Notes: generated by a model not told the origin, from the sequence alone. 64,000 nt of DNA from CAYNRE01 sp964399535 (GCA_964399535.1 CAYNRE010000069.1:1-64000), one strand, 5' to 3'. Shown: positions 7,222 to 16,836, numbered from the stretch's first letter. A program made the numbers and translations.

Positions 7222-9684
7222 ATGCACCCGAGCACGAAAATCGCCCGGTTCGCCGAAGCCCCCTGGGCACTTGCCCTGGCGCTTTACCTCGTCGCTTGCG
7301 GAGGCTGTACCAAGTCGGGCGAATCGGGCGGGCCGGAGCCCGAAGTTCAAAACACCTCCGGCGGTGGAACCGCCGCCAGCGGCGCGGCGCCAGCCGACGA
7401 CGATCCTCAGACGCCGCTCACCGGACGTCGCGTGCTTGAGCGAATGGTGGCCGCCTATCAATCGGCCACTAGCTACGCCGACGAAGGCGTGCTGCGGCAC
7501 AAGGTGCAGTTGGGCGAAGACCGCGTCGACGAAGCCGCCGATTTTTCGCTCGCCTGGCAGCGCCCCGACCGATTGCGGATGCAGGTGTACCAGGCCAGCG
7601 TGGTCTGCGACGGAAAACAACTCTGGGCCACGCTGGCCGACTTGCCCGGCCAGGTGTTGGAACTCGACGCCCCCGAACAGCTTTCACTCGAAGCCCTGAG
7701 CGTCGATCCGACGCTCAGCAGCGTGCTGACGGGCGGAATCGCCGGTGGCTTGCCGGCGTTGGCCCTCTTGATGTCCGACAAGGCGCTCGATGCGTTCCTG
7801 CTCCAGGCCGACGAGCCCAGCCTGTTGCAGCCGGCCGAGTGGGACGGGCGCCCCTGTCATCGGGTCGTGATGCAGCGGCCCGATGGCGCGCTGGTGGCCT
7901 GGGTCGATCAAGAAAACTACTGCCTGCGCCGGCTCGATTATCCGACCGACGCCATGCGGAAGCAGTATGCCAACCAGGGCGAGGTGCGCGAACTGGAGCT
8001 GTGGGCCGACTTCCGCTCGGCACAGCTCAATCAATCGATTGACCCGAACGCGTTCCGCTTTGAAGCCCCGTCCGAGGCCCAGCGCGTCAAACGCCTGGTC
8101 ATGGTTCCGCAGCCGCCGCCGCTCTCCGAGCTGTTGGGGAAGCGCATGCCCCCCTTTCGTTTCCAAGACCTGACGGGCAGGCCCGTCGACCTGGAAACCC
8201 TGGCGGGCAAAGTCTGCGTGCTCGATTTCTGGGCCACCTGGTGCGGCCCCTGCATGCAGAGCCTGCCCAACCTGAACAAGGCCTATCAGCGGTTCAAAGA
8301 CGACGACCGGGTTCAGTTCCTCGCCGTGAGCATCGACGTTTCCCAGGTCGACAACGCCAAAGTGCAAGACACGTTCGTCCGCGCCGGGTTCGACATTCCG
8401 ATCGTGCGCGATCTGGACCAGTTCGCGCGAACCGCCTTTGGCATTCAAGGCATTCCCAACCTGTTCGTGCTCGGCCCCGATGGAATCGTGCAGGACAACG
8501 AGATCGGCTTCAACCCCCGACTGGCCACCGAACTGCCCGAACGGTTGGAAAAGCTGCTCGCGGGCGAAGACATTTACCCCGACGCGGCGATGCGGTACGC
8601 CCAGCGGATGCACGACTACCGCCGCCAGTTCGACGAACAGCAACGGGCCGCGTTGGCCGAACCAGACGCCGTGCCCCAGGCCAAGATCGCCCCGGCCGCG
8701 CCCCCCAGCCAATTGCGGCTCGAGCGGCTGTGGAGCTTTACGGAGCTGAAACGGCCGGGAAATGTGCTCGTGGCCTCGCGCGACGCCGAACTCGATCGGC
8801 TCTGGGTAATCGAGGGCTTCAAGTCGGTGGCCGAGATCTCGGCGCGGGGCGAGAAAATAGCGATCCACCCACTCGACATTCCACGCGCTTCGGTCGTCAG
8901 CTACCTGAGAACCTGGCAGGCACCGGGCGGCAACCCGAACTTCTTGGGCTCGGCGTCGAACCAGGCTCTGCTGCACCTGTTCGACGCCAACTGGCAGCGC
9001 CAGTTCAGCTTTCCCGAGGGTGAAAACGCCGAACTGATGGATGCCCAGCCGATCGACCTCGACGGCGACGGCCAGGTGGAATTGGTGATTGGCTACTGGG
9101 GCGTGGTGGGCGTTCAAGCCATTACGCTCGAAGGTCAGCGGCTCTGGCAAAACCGCTCGATCGAAAATGTCTTCCGCATCGCCACGGCCCCTGCCGGCGG
9201 AGCGGGCCAGGCACGGGTGCTCTGCACGCACGGCGGCGGAACCATCCTGCCGATCGATGCCCAGGGCAACCCCCAGGATGAAATCGTGGTTCCCAATCGG
9301 TTCGTGCGGACGATCGCCAGCGCCGACCTGGACGGCAACGGCCAGGCCGACCTCTGCGGCCTGGTGATTACCAACTCGGCCCAGGAAGACGCGATCGGCA
9401 TCGGGCTCGATGGCAGCGAACTTTGGACCTATACCCTGCCCGCGGGCGTACACGAAGAGCCGATCGAGCCGATTCAGTCGGGCAGGCTGCTCGACGAGCC
9501 CGGCGCGCAGTGGATTCTGGCGGCTGCCGACGGCTCGGTTCACATCTTGAACTCGCAGGGGCAGCTACTCGATCGCTTTGCCACCGGCAAGCGGCTCTGT
9601 GGCCTGGCGGCCACCCAGATCGACGGCGAGCCGGTCTTGATCCTCTCGACCAACGAAGGGGTCGAAGCCTGGGCCGTGCGCTGA
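7222..9684 (+). CDS. Lipoprotein with LolA-like, thioredoxin (TlpA) and VCBS-like domains
   Basis: An 820-residue exported lipoprotein. The signal peptide ends in lipobox LVAC, so the mature protein starts at Cys about 27. Residues 60-300 resemble DUF2092/LolA-type outer-membrane lipoprotein carrier domains (RRVLERMVAAYQSATSYADEG). Residues 308-440 form a TlpA/ResA-like thioredoxin domain with active site WCGPC at about 340. The last third has Asp-rich FG-GAP/VCBS-like motifs (DLDGDGQVELVIG, DLDGNGQADL) and a propeller-like pattern. A role as extracytoplasmic thiol-disulfide oxidoreductase is inferred from WCGPC; the partner is unknown. Start ATG 7222 opens the signal peptide; upstream codons to 7069 look non-coding. 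Confidence 0.82.
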   Translation: MHPSTKIARFAEAPWALALALYLVACGGCTKSGESGGPEPEVQNTSGGGTAASGAAPADDDPQTPLTGRRVLERMVAAYQSATSYADEGVLRHKVQLGEDRVDEAADFSLAWQRPDRLRMQVYQASVVCDGKQLWATLADLPGQVLELDAPEQLSLEALSVDPTLSSVLTGGIAGGLPALALLMSDKALDAFLLQADEPSLLQPAEWDGRPCHRVVMQRPDGALVAWVDQENYCLRRLDYPTDAMRKQYANQGEVRELELWADFRSAQLNQSIDPNAFRFEAPSEAQRVKRLVMVPQPPPLSELLGKRMPPFRFQDLTGRPVDLETLAGKVCVLDFWATWCGPCMQSLPNLNKAYQRFKDDDRVQFLAVSIDVSQVDNAKVQDTFVRAGFDIPIVRDLDQFARTAFGIQGIPNLFVLGPDGIVQDNEIGFNPRLATELPERLEKLLAGEDIYPDAAMRYAQRMHDYRRQFDEQQRAALAEPDAVPQAKIAPAAPPSQLRLERLWSFTELKRPGNVLVASRDAELDRLWVIEGFKSVAEISARGEKIAIHPLDIPRASVVSYLRTWQAPGGNPNFLGSASNQALLHLFDANWQRQFSFPEGENAELMDAQPIDLDGDGQVELVIGYWGVVGVQAITLEGQRLWQNRSIENVFRIATAPAGGAGQARVLCTHGGGTILPIDAQGNPQDEIVVPNRFVRTIASADLDGNGQADLCGLVITNSAQEDAIGIGLDGSELWTYTLPAGVHEEPIEPIQSGRLLDEPGAQWILAAADGSVHILNSQGQLLDRFATGKRLCGLAATQIDGEPVLILSTNEGVEAWAVR

Positions 9685-9701
9685 GCCCTAAAACTCGGCT
9701 A

Positions 9702-9726
9702 CCGGGGCGCCCCGGCCGCGCGGCCG
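9702..9726. terminator. Two overlapping palindromes between convergent genes
   Basis: CCGGGGCGCCCCGG (9702-9715) and CGGCCGCGCGGCCG (9713-9726) are both perfect palindromes and overlap by three bases in the 67-bp gap between converging genes. They could form alternative hairpins and act as a bidirectional terminator, although there is no T-run. Confidence 0.4.
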
Positions 9727-9751
9727 ACCAAAGCAACCCGCTCCCCGCCGC

Positions 9752-10657
9752 TCAGAGCCATTCGCGGGCCAGTGCGTACAACGGGCGCAGCGCAGGGCGA
9801 TACATCCACTGGGCCAGGTAAAGCCAGTACAGCATCTTCGCGGCCAGGAGCGCCACCAGGCTAAGGCCCAGCAGCGACAGCGCCAGCCGCTCGGCGAGGC
9901 TAAACTTGAGGGCCGGATACGCGGTGCGGGGCGCACTGGGATCGAACCCGCGGCTGGTGATCGACGCGGCCAGAAGCCGCGCTCGCCGGAGCGACACCGC
10001 CAGCACCGGCTCGACGAGCGACAGCGATTCCCGCCAGCGACTCCACCGTGATCGCCGCGGCAAGCTTTGCCCGACGGTAACGCAACGCCACCGAGCATGC
10101 CAGGCGGCTCGCGTTTGTTGCCATTCCTCGGCCAGCACCGGCAAGAAGCGCAGCGCGGCGCTGACGGGCACCGACACCAAGGCGGGCACACGCAGCCAGG
10201 CCAACGCCACCAGCAACCGGTCGGGGCTGGTCGAGAGTGCCACGGCCAATCCAGTCCAAGCCACGCTCAGCAGACGGAGCGATTGTGTCAGGCCATAGGT
10301 AACTCCCTCGCGATAAAGGGCCAACCCCGGAAATTCACCAGCCAGCCAGCGCCCCGGGGGCACCAGGGTAACCAAGGGGGTGCGCGGTAGGTCCGCGTAG
10401 AACAGCGCCTGGCTCAAGACGGTGCCCCAGGCCGTCGCCAGCAGCAACAGGGCAATCCATCGCCAACGGACCCAGGAGATCCGTACGCCGGTCACCGTGG
10501 CGGCGCACAAACTCGCCAGCACGATCAGGGCCGGCAATCGATCGACCGCCACGCTCACGGCCGACACCCAGCCGATCCAGGCGAGCTTCAGCCGGGGGTC
10601 GCGGCGAGAGAACCAGCCCTCGTCGCGCTCAGACGGCAACCAGTCGCCGCGGCTCAT
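9752..10657 (-). CDS. ecfT: ECF transporter transmembrane component EcfT (CbiQ-like)
   Basis: A 301-residue membrane protein with several hydrophobic segments and a C-terminal segment ARLLAASITSRGF matching the conserved A-R-G coupling-helix region of EcfT/CbiQ. In ECF importers EcfT links the ATPases to the substrate-binding S-component. Its ATG (10657-10655) overlaps the TGA of the ATPase gene as ATGNNATGA-type coupling, so the two are translated together. It is the last gene of a minus-strand operon. The frame continues upstream to 10828 but that part lies inside the ATPase gene. Substrate unknown. Confidence 0.85.
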   Translation of the reverse strand: MSRGDWLPSERDEGWFSRRDPRLKLAWIGWVSAVSVAVDRLPALIVLASLCAATVTGVRISWVRWRWIALLLLATAWGTVLSQALFYADLPRTPLVTLVPPGRWLAGEFPGLALYREGVTYGLTQSLRLLSVAWTGLAVALSTSPDRLLVALAWLRVPALVSVPVSAALRFLPVLAEEWQQTRAAWHARWRCVTVGQSLPRRSRWSRWRESLSLVEPVLAVSLRRARLLAASITSRGFDPSAPRTAYPALKFSLAERLALSLLGLSLVALLAAKMLYWLYLAQWMYRPALRPLYALAREWL

Positions 10658-12381
10658 GGCATCAGCTCCTGGGCCAATGCCTCGACCGTCGTACCCTGTA
10701 GTCCCAGTTCGTGGCGTAATTGCCAAAGCGGCGGTCTGCGCATGCCTGCCAGGCTCAGCAGGCCATCGTCGGCCAACAGCTCGCTCGGCGTGCAGTCGGC
10801 GGCCAGACGCCCTTCGGCCAACACCCACACCCGGTCGGCCCAGCGCAGCACGCGGCTCAAATCATGAGTCGAAAACACCAGGGTTCGTTCCCTCGGCTCG
10901 CGGCGAACGTAGTCAACCAGGCCGCCCAACACGCGGTCCACCTGGTCCGGGTCCTGCCCCGTGGTGGGTTCGTCGGCCAGCAGCAAACAGGGGGCAAGGC
11001 CCAAGACCGCGGCCACCGCCGCCCGCAACCGCTGGCCCTGACTGAGCGACAGCGGAGGCTTCTCCAAGTGCTCCTGCAACCGAAACTGGGAAGCCACGGT
11101 TTCTACCCACTGGCCGACTTCGGCAGCCGACCCTCCGCGATGGCGCGGCCCCCAGGCCAACTCGTCGCGGACCGTGGCTCCCGAAAGCATCAGATCGGGG
11201 TTCTGCAGAATCATGGCCCGAGAGATCGAACGACCGGGGCCTTCCAAAATTCGTCCCAAGCTGGGCGCGGTCGTACCTGCCAGCACCCAAAGCAAGGTCG
11301 ACTTCCCGGCCCCGTTCGGTCCAACCAAGGCCAACGACTGGCCGGCCCAAAGGATCCCGGTCAGGTTCCGCCACACCAAACTCGCGCCGGCGGAATACCC
11401 GTGGCCTAAATCGTCGAGCAGTACCAGGGGAAGCATGTGCCGGTCGCCGATCGGCTGCCTGCCCTGGCTGGCGTCGCGCTCAACGCTGGGAGCCGCGCAT
11501 GTCGGGCCAAACGCCGCCGCGCGGTCGGTAACCTCGCGGGCCCCGGTTGCTGAAGCGGGCTCGTCGGACAAACCGCTTCGAAAGCTGGCGACGCTCCGCC
11601 AGGGGGGTTGGCCGACTCGCAGCGCCAGCTCGGTGAGCTGCGGAACGGCCAATCCGGCTCGAAGCAGCGCCTGGCACCAGGCTGACTCGCCGCCGGTTAA
11701 TGGGCAATCGGCCTGCAGCCTTCCCCGCTCGAGCACCAGCAAGCGGTCGGCCCGGGCCGTCGCCTCGTCGAGCCGGTGCTCGCTCATTACGATGGTCCAG
11801 CCCTGAGCCCGAAGCACGTCGAGCTCGTCGAGCAATTGCCGACTGGAGGGCCCATCGAGCTGGCTGAGTGGTTCGTCGAGCACCAGCACCCGCGGCCGCA
11901 GAGCGCCCAGCGCTGCCAACAACAGCCGTTGCCGCTGTCCGCCCGAGAGGCGTTGCGGATGCCAACCCCGGGCATTCAGCAAACCCCAGCGCGCGAGCGA
12001 GTCGTGGACCCGGCGGTCGATTTCCTCAGCGGCCATCCCTAGGTTGGCGCAGCCAAAGGCCACTTCGGCCTCGACCGAAGCGGTACAGAGCTGGTCGTCG
12101 GGAAGCTGCAGGACCAGGCCGGCCAGGTTTGCCAACTCGGCCGGACGACAGGTGTGGACGTCGCGTCCCTCGACGCTCACCCGCCCTTCGAGCTGGCCCC
12201 GGGTAATCCGCCCGGCCAGGCCCGCCAGGGCCCAAAGCAAGGTCGACTTGCCCGACCCGGTGGGGCCTGTTACCAGGGTCCAACTACCCGCGGCCAGTTC
12301 GAGCGATACCTCGTGCAGCGCGCACTCAGTCGCCCCGGCGTACGTCCACGACAAGCGCTGGGCAACCAGGGCCGGGCTCAC
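10654..12381 (-). CDS. ECF transporter ATPase, two fused NBDs
   Basis: A 575-residue protein holding two ABC ATPase domains in one chain. The first has Walker A GPTGSGKST at 39-47, signature LSGGQRQR and Walker B VLDEPLSQLDG. The second has Walker A GPNGAGKST at 354-362, signature-like LSLSQGQR and Walker B LLADEPTTGQD. This matches EcfA/EcfA' (CbiO-type) ATPases fused head to tail. A low-complexity linker joins them near residues 265-320. The start is GTG at 12381, whose GTGA overlaps the TGA of the upstream gene, with AAAGGAG just before it. The frame remains open far upstream to 13368 but is out of register with the upstream gene. Confidence 0.88.
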   Translation of the reverse strand: MSPALVAQRLSWTYAGATECALHEVSLELAAGSWTLVTGPTGSGKSTLLWALAGLAGRITRGQLEGRVSVEGRDVHTCRPAELANLAGLVLQLPDDQLCTASVEAEVAFGCANLGMAAEEIDRRVHDSLARWGLLNARGWHPQRLSGGQRQRLLLAALGALRPRVLVLDEPLSQLDGPSSRQLLDELDVLRAQGWTIVMSEHRLDEATARADRLLVLERGRLQADCPLTGGESAWCQALLRAGLAVPQLTELALRVGQPPWRSVASFRSGLSDEPASATGAREVTDRAAAFGPTCAAPSVERDASQGRQPIGDRHMLPLVLLDDLGHGYSAGASLVWRNLTGILWAGQSLALVGPNGAGKSTLLWVLAGTTAPSLGRILEGPGRSISRAMILQNPDLMLSGATVRDELAWGPRHRGGSAAEVGQWVETVASQFRLQEHLEKPPLSLSQGQRLRAAVAAVLGLAPCLLLADEPTTGQDPDQVDRVLGGLVDYVRREPRERTLVFSTHDLSRVLRWADRVWVLAEGRLAADCTPSELLADDGLLSLAGMRRPPLWQLRHELGLQGTTVEALAQELMP

Positions 12382-14312
12382 GCCACGCTCCTTTGCAGTC
12401 GCTGCCCCAGCCGTGCTCCCCAGGCCGCGCCGACAGCCCCGTAGAGTAGCCCGGTAACCAAGGTCATCAGCGCCAGGTACCAGGCCGCGAAGTACAGCCG
12501 ATAAAGCACTTGCTGGAGCGCGTACTGGGTAAGCAGAGTCAGTGCATTGGCCATCCCCAGGGCGGCCGCCAAGCGCCAGGCCGCACCCCAGCCCGAGGGC
12601 AACGGCGCGCGGGCGCGCCGCGCCGGCCAGGTAACTCCGGCCAAGAGCAAGCAGGATTCGCCCCAGGCCACGCCCACGGTTACAAACAACAAGTCGACCA
12701 ATCCCAACTGACCCGAGAAGACTGCGTTGAGCGTGAAAACCGCCAGGCTCAACACGGTCCAAGTGCCCGGCCGGGGCAACAGCACCACGGTGGCCGCCAT
12801 CAGCCCGGTAAGCACCCCCTCGCTGACCAGACCGGTTACCAGGTGGGAGAAAGGTCCTAGAAAGCCGGCCAATAGGTCGCCGGCCAGGCGTGAAGCCAGC
12901 GAAATCACGAATTGCAGACCGGCCATCAGACCAATCGTGGCGAGTGCGTCGCTGGCCAGCCGGCGCGAGAGCCAGGCCAGCCAGAGCGCACCCGCTGCCC
13001 AGGCGAGGGGAGCAGCCAGGAGCGTTCCGCCACCCAGCGCGGCCGCCCAACTTCCCAGGCGGATCACTCGCAGCGGCTGGTCGATCTCGCGCACCGGTCG
13101 CAGGGCTCCCAGGGCAAAAACGCGAATCCGCCTTCGGTAATGCCCCGGAGGGGTGTCGGCATCGAGGTAAACCGGCAGCCGCACCGATGCGGTCTGGCCG
13201 CCGCCGATTTGCAGCCACTGCTGCACCGCGGCCCCGCCGCGAGGCGCCAGCCAGGCCGGGGGACCAAACTTGGAAAGGGCTTCGTCCCGCTCGGGCAGCG
13301 TCACGTCGGCTTCCACCAGTAGATTCAGCGCGGCCGCGCCGCGATTCTCCAGTTCGACCGCCTGCCAAGCCCTGGGCTCATGTGGGTTGGCCAACTGCCA
13401 GGCCCCCGGCCACCACTTGCGCATCCAGGAAAAGCCTGCGCTCGGTTGCATGAGAGTACCGCTGGGCTGCGTCCAATCGCGCTGGCCAGTGGAATCGACC
13501 GGCAGGGTCACTCCGCGGACGACGAGCGCTTGCTCGAGCTGTTCGGCGCTGGCTGGCACCACTTCGAGCCGAGCCGCGACGCTGCGCGCGGTTGCGGGGC
13601 GCTGGGAACCCAGCTCGGCAGGCCACCAGGCGAATCGCAGGGGAAGGACCACCGGCCGGCGCGGGGCGGGCAGCGTCCATTGCCGCTGGCGATAATCGGC
13701 AGCCAGGCTGGTTTCATCCGACCAGCTCCCGGCGAGCGGTTCGCCCGTGGGGCGAGCGTTCTCGGCGCGGTCGTGGTCGATCTTCCACTCGGCCGGCCAA
13801 TCGATCTGCCATTGCCAGCGTGTGGCCACTTGTTGGCGCTGCTGCACGATCAGACTCAGCGCGAATCGACCGTCGGCCGGTACCGCGACCCGGCGGGTCT
13901 GGCCATCGCCCAGCGTCCAGGAATCCTGCCCCGCCGGCAGTTCCAGGCTCGCGCGGACCGGGCTCGTCTCGGCTTCGAGTTGAAACCCGATCTCGGCGCT
14001 CTGGTTTCGATCCCCCGCGGCGGTGTAGAGTCGGGCGCGATAACGGCCTGGCCCTGGCCAGGCCAGGGTCCAGGCAAACCTTGGTTGGGTGCCCAGGGCG
14101 CGGAGTTGGACCACGGGCTGTCCGTCGGCCGTTTCCACCGCCACTCGATCGAGCGGCCGCGGCCGGTCGAACTCCACGACAAGTTCATCAGGAGTTGCCG
14201 TTACGCGCGGCGCGGCAGCCGGCTCCGTCGCTGGCTGGCCGCAGCCCACCACCGCCGCGAGCAGCCAACCCGCAAAGCAGGCCACGCTTCCGATCGTAAG
14301 CCGGGTGGGCAT
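12378..14312 (-). CDS. Lipoprotein with C-terminal polytopic membrane domain, candidate ECF S-component fusion
   Basis: A 644-residue protein. The signal peptide ends in a lipobox-like VVGC; the N-terminal two thirds (about residues 25-430) are beta-rich and extracytoplasmic. The last 215 residues contain about six hydrophobic segments (e.g. LMAGLQFVISLASRLAGD, VLSLAVFTLNAVFSGQLG). Its place directly before a fused ECF ATPase and EcfT, with GTGA overlap, suggests the membrane domain is the S-component; this is inference from context, not from a recognised family. An alternative ATG at 14369 overlaps the upstream stop as TGATG, but ATG 14312 gives a cleaner signal peptide. Confidence 0.55.
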   Translation of the reverse strand: MPTRLTIGSVACFAGWLLAAVVGCGQPATEPAAAPRVTATPDELVVEFDRPRPLDRVAVETADGQPVVQLRALGTQPRFAWTLAWPGPGRYRARLYTAAGDRNQSAEIGFQLEAETSPVRASLELPAGQDSWTLGDGQTRRVAVPADGRFALSLIVQQRQQVATRWQWQIDWPAEWKIDHDRAENARPTGEPLAGSWSDETSLAADYRQRQWTLPAPRRPVVLPLRFAWWPAELGSQRPATARSVAARLEVVPASAEQLEQALVVRGVTLPVDSTGQRDWTQPSGTLMQPSAGFSWMRKWWPGAWQLANPHEPRAWQAVELENRGAAALNLLVEADVTLPERDEALSKFGPPAWLAPRGGAAVQQWLQIGGGQTASVRLPVYLDADTPPGHYRRRIRVFALGALRPVREIDQPLRVIRLGSWAAALGGGTLLAAPLAWAAGALWLAWLSRRLASDALATIGLMAGLQFVISLASRLAGDLLAGFLGPFSHLVTGLVSEGVLTGLMAATVVLLPRPGTWTVLSLAVFTLNAVFSGQLGLVDLLFVTVGVAWGESCLLLAGVTWPARRARAPLPSGWGAAWRLAAALGMANALTLLTQYALQQVLYRLYFAAWYLALMTLVTGLLYGAVGAAWGARLGQRLQRSVA

Positions 14313-14368
14313 TTCTGGGGCGCGCGGTCGCTCGCCCGTCGACCCCCAGCAGGCTGACCGATCGCCCA

Positions 14369-16150
14369 TCAATGCACCACGTGCACCTGATAGGTGCCGT
14401 AAACGTCGCGTCCGTCGGGGGTCGGGGCGGGCGATTCGACCAGCGCGGCCCAGAGGCCATCTTCGCTCAGATCGGCCTGGAACAAAGGGGGACCGAGCGT
14501 CGGGTAATAATAGGCCAACCGCTCCACGCCACCCCCCGCATGCTGCAAGTCGAATAGCAGCGCCCCCAGCGGGCTTGGCTCTGAGCCCGACGGTAACTCG
14601 CGAGCCGCCACCAGCAGCCAGCGCGAACCGCCGGGCGATGCTGCGCGATCGGGCCACTGTCCTCCCAAGGCGTACACGCCGCTGAACCGCCAGAGTGGCG
14701 TTCCCTGTCGATCGAATACCGCCAAGGTGTTGGCGCCACGGTGCGCGGCGGGCGCTCGAACCGCCGCCTGCGCATGGGAGAAAGGAATATGGGCATTCTG
14801 GGTTTGCAGCAGCAGTTGGCTGCCGGCAAACCGCGCGTAGCTCACCGCCGCCACCACCGGGGTACCGCTCAGGCGCCGCGGGGTACCCAGCGGCAGTTCC
14901 TCCAGGGGCTCGAGTCGCCCCGCGGCAAGGTCGTACAACCATCCACGCCCGTCGGCCAGCCCGACGGCGGCTCGCGTGGCGTCGTCAGATATTGCCAGGG
15001 AATCCCAGGCCTCGACCCGGTCAAACTCGGGCACCAGCGGAGCAATCGGCCGCCGGTCGAGCAGTTGCCCCGTGGCACCATCGATCAGGTGCAAACTCCC
15101 GACCTGGGCCTCGGGCGAGGGCTCGGCTGCTTGCGATTGGTGCGGAAGCACGATCACGCGCGTCGCGGCGCGGTCGGTTCCCAACGAGGTAAACGTAGCC
15201 GGTGCCGCTCCCCGGACGGGAAATTGCCAGTGCTTCTGTCCCGATGGGCTATAGCAAGCCACCAGAGAGCGATTGCGTAAGTGGCCGTCGGAAGCCGTCC
15301 AGCTATGCACCGCGGCGACGAGCAGGCGGCCATCGTCGGCTACTTCCAGATCGAAGATGCCCGGCAGCGTATAAACTCCGAACCGATCGTCGGCGGGGGG
15401 CCGACTGGTTTCGATTTGGTCCGCCAGGCGAACTCGCCAAACCCAGCGCGGCAGCAGTCCCCCGCCAGCCGTACCACCCAGTTCCATCGCCCCCAGAAAG
15501 GCGTCGGGGCTTTGTTCCCCCACGTACAGCGTGCGACCATCGGGGGCCCAGGCCAGGGTTTTGACCCAACCCTCGGCCAATCGCTCGGCGTATACCGTTC
15601 GACCGCTCGGGATCTCGATGATCCGCAACCAGCGGCCAAACGAGCCGACCGCCAGGTGGGTTCCGCTGCGGTTGAACTTGACGACCGCATCGGGCCAGGT
15701 GCCCCCGAGCGCGGCGGCGGCAACGTCTTCCAGCGGAAATTGAAAAAGCGCCACTGGCTCGGGCCGCCAGGGCGCAACCAAGGTAGACTCCCGGGCCGGC
15801 TCGCTCCCGCGGCTGGTGGACGATACGAGCCGATAGTTTTGTCCTGGCTGCCACTGAAAGGCCAAGAGGGTCCGCGCGGCGTTGAGCGCTACCGCCCGGC
15901 ACTCCACGCGTTTACCGTCCCGCCAAATCTGGGCCTGTCGCAGCGTTGCCGGCACCACCAGCCCGCCGCGAGCCCAAACGAGGCCGGAATCCCGCCCCGG
16001 GGGTACATCGGCGGCGCGGATACCGCCGAGTGCCACGCCCAGCGCCGCCACTGGTAACAACACCGTCCACAGTCGCCACCCAGGGGCCGGCAAGCCAGCG
16101 ACCCCTGGCCCGCGTCGCGATGCGGTTTCACCGCAGCCCATGGTTGACAT
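14369..16150 (-). CDS. Exported beta-propeller (WD40/PQQ-like) protein
   Basis: A 593-residue protein with a hydrophobic N-terminal segment (LPVAALGVALGG) ending near IRAAD, then repeated blades of the type VKFNRSGTHLAVGS and LAWAPDGRTLYVG. This pattern is common to WD40 and quinoprotein-like propellers; the number of blades cannot be fixed by eye. It is the first gene of the minus-strand operon with the ECF genes and its TGA overlaps the next possible ATG (TGATG at 14371-14367). It may be an extracytoplasmic binding or sensing partner. Starts at ATG 16150 or 16141; GTG 16168 is less likely. Confidence 0.6.
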   Translation of the reverse strand: MSTMGCGETASRRGPGVAGLPAPGWRLWTVLLPVAALGVALGGIRAADVPPGRDSGLVWARGGLVVPATLRQAQIWRDGKRVECRAVALNAARTLLAFQWQPGQNYRLVSSTSRGSEPARESTLVAPWRPEPVALFQFPLEDVAAAALGGTWPDAVVKFNRSGTHLAVGSFGRWLRIIEIPSGRTVYAERLAEGWVKTLAWAPDGRTLYVGEQSPDAFLGAMELGGTAGGGLLPRWVWRVRLADQIETSRPPADDRFGVYTLPGIFDLEVADDGRLLVAAVHSWTASDGHLRNRSLVACYSPSGQKHWQFPVRGAAPATFTSLGTDRAATRVIVLPHQSQAAEPSPEAQVGSLHLIDGATGQLLDRRPIAPLVPEFDRVEAWDSLAISDDATRAAVGLADGRGWLYDLAAGRLEPLEELPLGTPRRLSGTPVVAAVSYARFAGSQLLLQTQNAHIPFSHAQAAVRAPAAHRGANTLAVFDRQGTPLWRFSGVYALGGQWPDRAASPGGSRWLLVAARELPSGSEPSPLGALLFDLQHAGGGVERLAYYYPTLGPPLFQADLSEDGLWAALVESPAPTPDGRDVYGTYQVHVVH

Positions 16151-16330
16151 TCTCAGGTCCGAGGGCACGCAGGGGGTCTTCGCCGCGCAAAGAGCGCTGG
16201 GCCGCGATCAGGTTGGCCCGCGGCCGCCCCCCATTCTAAGAGGTGGCAGCGCCCCTTGGGAGCGTCGCCAGGGCAGGGTCCGAGGGCGACTCCCCCCGTC
16301 TCGCGCGCCATCCGATGGGAAGGCCGAGGC

Positions 16331-16368
16331 AAAAAAAGGGGCGACCCGAATCGACTTCGGATCGCCCC
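16331..16368 (-). terminator. Rho-independent terminator of the RRM gene
   Basis: On the minus strand a 13-bp stem (16356-16368 with 16338-16350, one G-U type mismatch, 5-nt loop) is followed immediately by seven T residues (16337-16331). It lies about 85 nt after the RRM stop and before the propeller gene start region, separating the two transcription units. Confidence 0.88.
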
Positions 16369-16452
16369 CGGGGCAATTTAGCCAAGCAGATTTTGCCGAC
16401 GGCGAAAATCGGCCAATCAGGCCGAGATCGTCCGAAAGCGCGTCACGGCCGA

Positions 16453-16806
16453 TTAATAGCGCGAATAGCCGCCACCACCGCCGCCACCGCCACGGCGACC
16501 GCCTCCGCCACCACCACCGCCACCGCCGTAGCCGCCACGACCACCGCCACCCCGGTCCTCACGAGGACGGGCCTCGTTCACGGTCAGGTTGCGGCCATCG
16601 TGCTCGGTCTCGTGCAGACCGTTAATGGCTTCTTGGGCAGCGTGGTCATCGGCCATTTCGACAAAGCCGAATCCCTTGCTGCGGCGCGTTTCGCGGTCTT
16701 GCACCACCTCGGCACTTTGCACGGTGCCAAAGCGGCTGAAGAGGGCCTCCAAATCGGCGCTCGTCATCTTGTAATTCAAGTTCCCGACGTACAGCTTCTT
16801 CCCCAT
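16453..16806 (-). CDS. Single-RRM glycine-rich RNA-binding protein
   Basis: A 117-residue protein. Residues 1-82 form one RNA recognition motif with RNP2 LYVGNL at 5-10 and RNP1 KGFGFVEM at 44-51. The C-terminal tail from about residue 88 is almost pure Gly with Arg and Tyr (GGGGRGGYGGG). This layout matches the bacterial/cyanobacterial Rbp-type glycine-rich RRM proteins, which bind single-stranded RNA and are often cold-regulated. It stands alone with its own leader and terminator. An in-frame ATG is at 16806 with GGAG upstream. Confidence 0.93.
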   Translation of the reverse strand: MGKKLYVGNLNYKMTSADLEALFSRFGTVQSAEVVQDRETRRSKGFGFVEMADDHAAQEAINGLHETEHDGRNLTVNEARPREDRGGGGRGGYGGGGGGGGGGRRGGGGGGGGYSRY

Positions 16807-16836
16807 GGGGCGCTGTCTCCGCTCTACGAATAATTC

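Noticed and set aside
7684..9543. 619-residue minus-strand open frame
   Set aside because: Antisense to the thioredoxin/VCBS lipoprotein, which has signal peptide, lipobox and WCGPC.
9938..9949. tRNA T-arm-like GGGATCGAACCC
   Set aside because: It is inside the EcfT gene, with no acceptor stem or anticodon arm around it. The same 12-mer at 63261-63272 is likewise inside a coding region.
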